Source: Acidimicrobiales bacterium (GTDB taxonomy: Bacteria; Actinomycetota; Acidimicrobiia; Acidimicrobiales; RAAP-2). From it: a stretch of DNA of 52,228 nucleotides. The stretch lies in the NCBI GenBank assembly GCA_030039755.1, contig JASHUY010000025.1:69158-121385 (forward strand), read 5' to 3'. A program made the translations under genes and the position numbers. Under the pieces are notes generated by a model. The model saw nothing but the letters and a program-made list of their open reading frames with translations, was not told where the DNA came from and made no database searches. Numbering within the stretch: position 1 is the stretch's first letter; every line of letters begins with the position of its first letter. Positions 50,461-52,228 of this stretch are shown one piece after another.

Positions 50461-50650
50461 CCGCCCGGGCCCGCCGAACGGCTCGCGCTCCGCTTTTGAC
50501 CGGCTCCGCAGGGCCCAAGTCCCGGCGACGGTGTCACCAGGCCGACATCTGAGCGTCACCGAACAGCAGTATGGTCGGCTACGCCCGGTGGGGCCAGGGG
50601 GGGAGGCTCCTATCCCGACACCCTCCGCCGACGGGAGCGGTCCCACCGGG

Positions 50651-50668
50651 CCCGTCCGGCCGGACGGG
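50651..50668. repeat. perfect 18-bp palindrome
   Basis: CCCGTCCGG followed directly by CCGGACGGG forms an 18-bp palindrome in the noncoding gap after the DAC gene. It could be a terminator stem or a dimeric protein site; no T-tract follows. The rest of 50461-50718 shows no gene. Confidence 0.4.
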
Positions 50669-50718
50669 CACGAGGCCGCCTCGTCACGCAGGTAGCCTCC
50701 TTGGCTTCTGACTGCGAT

Positions 50719-50841
50719 ATGCCCCCTACCGTCCTCGTCACCCATCACCTCGAAGAGGTGCCGCCGGGATTCACCCAGGCCGTTCTCATGGTGCACGCGG
50801 TCGTGGGACCGCGAGGTCCGCGAGCACAAGACCGAAGCTGA
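50719..50841 (+). pseudogene. C-terminal stub of an ABC-transporter ATPase
   Basis: A 40-codon frame begins MPPTVLVTHHLEEVPPGFTQ, then AVLMVHAVVGPRG. The VTHHLEEVPPGFT text is the H-loop of a family of actinobacterial ABC ATPases that normally continues with a LLLRDGRVVAAGP end. The Walker A, signature and Walker B parts are absent, and the tail diverges after AVLM. This looks like the remnant of a deleted gene upstream of pncA. Confidence 0.6.
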
Positions 50842-50871
50842 CCTCGAGGGACCTTGAGGAAGGAGCCTGCC

Positions 50872-51471
50872 ATGGAGGACCGCCGTCGTGCTCTCATCAT
50901 CGTCGACGTGCAGAACGACTTTTGCGAAGGAGGTTCGCTCGGCGTTCCGGGTGGCTCCGAGATAGCGACAGCCATCAGCCGATACGCCGAGTCCAACGGC
51001 GACGACTACGCACTCATCGTTGCGACGCGCGACTGGCACGTAGATCCGGGGACACACTTCGCGCCGAGGGGAAGTGACCCTGACTATCGCGGCACGTGGC
51101 CGGCTCATTGCAGAGCAAACAGTCCTGGTGCCGAGTTCCACCCGAAGCTCCGGCTTCCTGCCGGCACCGTCGTGATCTCCAAGGGCGAGTACGCTGCGGC
51201 CTTCAGCGGCTTCGAGGGCCACGACGAAGGCGGACGCAGTCTTGATACGGTTTTGCGGGAGCACGACGTCGTCGCCGTCGACGTGGCGGGCGTCGCCACC
51301 AGCTACTGCGACAAGGCGACTGCGTTGAGTGCCTGTTCGCTCGGGTACGGCACGCAGCTCCTGCTGTCCCTGTGTGCGGATGTCCCCGGGGCGGACACTT
51401 CTGCGACGATCGCCGAGCTCGAGTCGGCAGGTGTGCGCGTAGTCGGCGAGCCCGTCGGCCCGGCAACCTGA
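50872..51471 (+). CDS. pncA: nicotinamidase/pyrazinamidase (isochorismatase family)
   Basis: The 199-residue enzyme hydrolyses nicotinamide to nicotinic acid in NAD salvage. The triad is complete: Asp in LIIVDVQNDFCEGGSLGVPG, Lys in GTVVISKGEYAAAFSGFEG and Cys in DVAGVATSYCDKATALSACS. Metal-binding residues are in ATRDWHVDPGTHFAPRGS. The VPGGSEI and WPAHC blocks are typical of PncA rather than other isochorismatases. ATG 50872 has AAGGAG upstream; an ATG six codons earlier lacks one. It stands alone after an ABC ATPase stub. Confidence 0.92.
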   Translation: MEDRRRALIIVDVQNDFCEGGSLGVPGGSEIATAISRYAESNGDDYALIVATRDWHVDPGTHFAPRGSDPDYRGTWPAHCRANSPGAEFHPKLRLPAGTVVISKGEYAAAFSGFEGHDEGGRSLDTVLREHDVVAVDVAGVATSYCDKATALSACSLGYGTQLLLSLCADVPGADTSATIAELESAGVRVVGEPVGPAT

Positions 51472-51536
51472 ACAGCGGGTCCGCCGGCTCGATCAGCCTG
51501 AAGTCCTGCGACCGGAGCGCCAGCGGAGGCCTCTTG

Positions 51537-51565
51537 TTGAACGGTTGGGAACGCACTGATATATA
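51537..51565 (+). promoter_or_regulatory. promoter of the PaaK-like gene
   Basis: TTGAAC (51537-51542) and TATATA (51560-51565) are 17 nt apart in a locally AT-rich stretch. The transcript would have a leader of about 120 nt before TTG 51689. The rest of 51472-51688 holds no recognisable gene. Confidence 0.55.
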
Positions 51566-51688
51566 CGCAGAACAGTGAGCTGTGGGTTGATGGAGCAGAT
51601 AGGTGGCGGTACGCGGACCGAACCTGGACCGGAACATCCCTGGCGACGGTTTGGATAGGTCGCTGTTCAGCCTCTGGGAGCCCAACGC

Positions 51689-52228
51689 TTGATCACCCCC
51701 CACCCCCGCTACTTCGACGAAGAGCTCGAGACTCTCGATGCCCGCCAGGTACGAACCCTCCAGGATCGGCTGGTCGACGAAACCCTCCAGGCGATCCGCC
51801 ACAATGCCTTCTTCCGTTCTCACTATGCGCGCAACGGCGTCGATCTTGGCCGTGTCCGCGGGGTCGAGGGCCTGCGCGAGCTTCCGATCCTACGAAAATC
51901 ACACATCCTCGAGGACACTGCGGAATGTCCTCCCTACGGGCAAAGACTTCAAGGCGGCGCCGAGTCGATCGTGAACATCGTGGAATCGAGCGGGACCAGC
52001 GGCGCGGCGCGTGAGGTGCAGGCGCTCGGCGCGTCCGAGCTCAACTCGCTGCTGGATGCGGAGAGGGTCGGGTTCATCTGGGCCGGAGCAACCGAAGGTA
52101 CCGTCGTCGCGCTGCACTTCCCCGTGGCGATGACCGCGGCGGGTTATTGGTGGACGCTCGCGCTGTACGGGTTGAAGTGCAACACGCTGCGCCTCGGGGG
52201 ACAGCGGACGCACCAGCGACTCGAATAC
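51689..52228 (+). CDS. phenylacetate-CoA ligase-like (PaaK family) adenylating enzyme, 5' portion
   Basis: The frame runs off the window edge; 180 residues are visible. The start PHPRYFDEELETLDARQVRT and ALQDRLVDETLQAIRHNAFF-like text (here LQDRLVDETLQAIRHNAFFR) match PaaK-family enzymes, as do LRELPILRKSHILED and the ATP-binding loop NIVESSGTSGAAREVQALG. The family activates aryl or other acids as AMP esters, usually to CoA thioesters. TTG 51689 is used because an in-frame TAG lies about a dozen codons upstream and no ATG or GTG intervenes. It might open another degradation or synthesis cluster beyond the window. Confidence 0.8.
   Translation, partial: MITPHPRYFDEELETLDARQVRTLQDRLVDETLQAIRHNAFFRSHYARNGVDLGRVRGVEGLRELPILRKSHILEDTAECPPYGQRLQGGAESIVNIVESSGTSGAAREVQALGASELNSLLDAERVGFIWAGATEGTVVALHFPVAMTAAGYWWTLALYGLKCNTLRLGGQRTHQRLEY

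Overview
The window is a GC-rich (roughly two-thirds G+C by eye) actinobacterial chromosome segment, most like the Acidimicrobiia or a related deep lineage (inference). Supporting signs are a mycothiol-dependent-isomerase family protein, a ClpS-DUF2017 pair, a DUF2142 membrane protein, many GTG/TTG starts, and many genes whose start codon lies 6-9 nt behind a TANNNT -10 box, which suggests leaderless mRNAs. No rRNA, tRNA, CRISPR array, integrase or insertion sequence was seen.

Region 1 (1-1370) holds the 3' end of a RES-domain gene and the frameshifted remnant of a ThsB-like TIR gene. Region 2 (1287-20180) is a co-directional catabolic cluster. It has a consensus promoter, a Liv-type binding protein, a three-domain LivH-LivM-LivG fusion, LivF, an MmgE/PrpD protein, a type-B carboxylesterase, two tandem CapA-type metallophosphatases and a MarR regulator. 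A second consensus promoter and a possible leader peptide then precede two P450s, an alpha/beta hydrolase, two HgdB/HgdA-like subunits that lack the usual Fe-S cysteines, and a class III CoA-transferase. The genes overlap or nearly touch, so they probably serve one pathway: import of a small carboxylate or ester, de-esterification, oxidation, CoA activation and dehydration-like chemistry. The substrate is unknown. This is my best candidate for an undescribed system.

Region 3 (20181-24200) has a nonsense- and frameshift-broken toxin-like gene, a large LuxR-type ATPase regulator (LAL), and a small divergent gene bracketed by repeated motifs. Region 4 (24201-35300) is an exported-protein island: a HAF-repeat protein, a seven-blade RCC1 propeller, a G1-peptidase-like protein, an Ig-repeat/CWB2 wall protein, a molybdate/tungstate-type importer with fused permease and ATPase, and a large secreted propeller-like protein. 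Strong hairpin terminators separate several units.

Region 5 (35332-51471) is ordinary chromosome: a serine hydrolase, an MDMPI-fold enzyme, NDH-2, NUDIX, aldo/keto reductase, ArfB-like, SurE, aldose epimerase, MpaB-like, a UbiA-like membrane protein with a UbiE-like methyltransferase, ClpS-DUF2017, a cysteine-free DksA/TraR-like protein, RidA, DUF2142, a DisA_N-domain protein with an altered RHR motif, a stub of an ABC ATPase and PncA. The window ends inside a PaaK-like adenylating enzyme (51689 onward).
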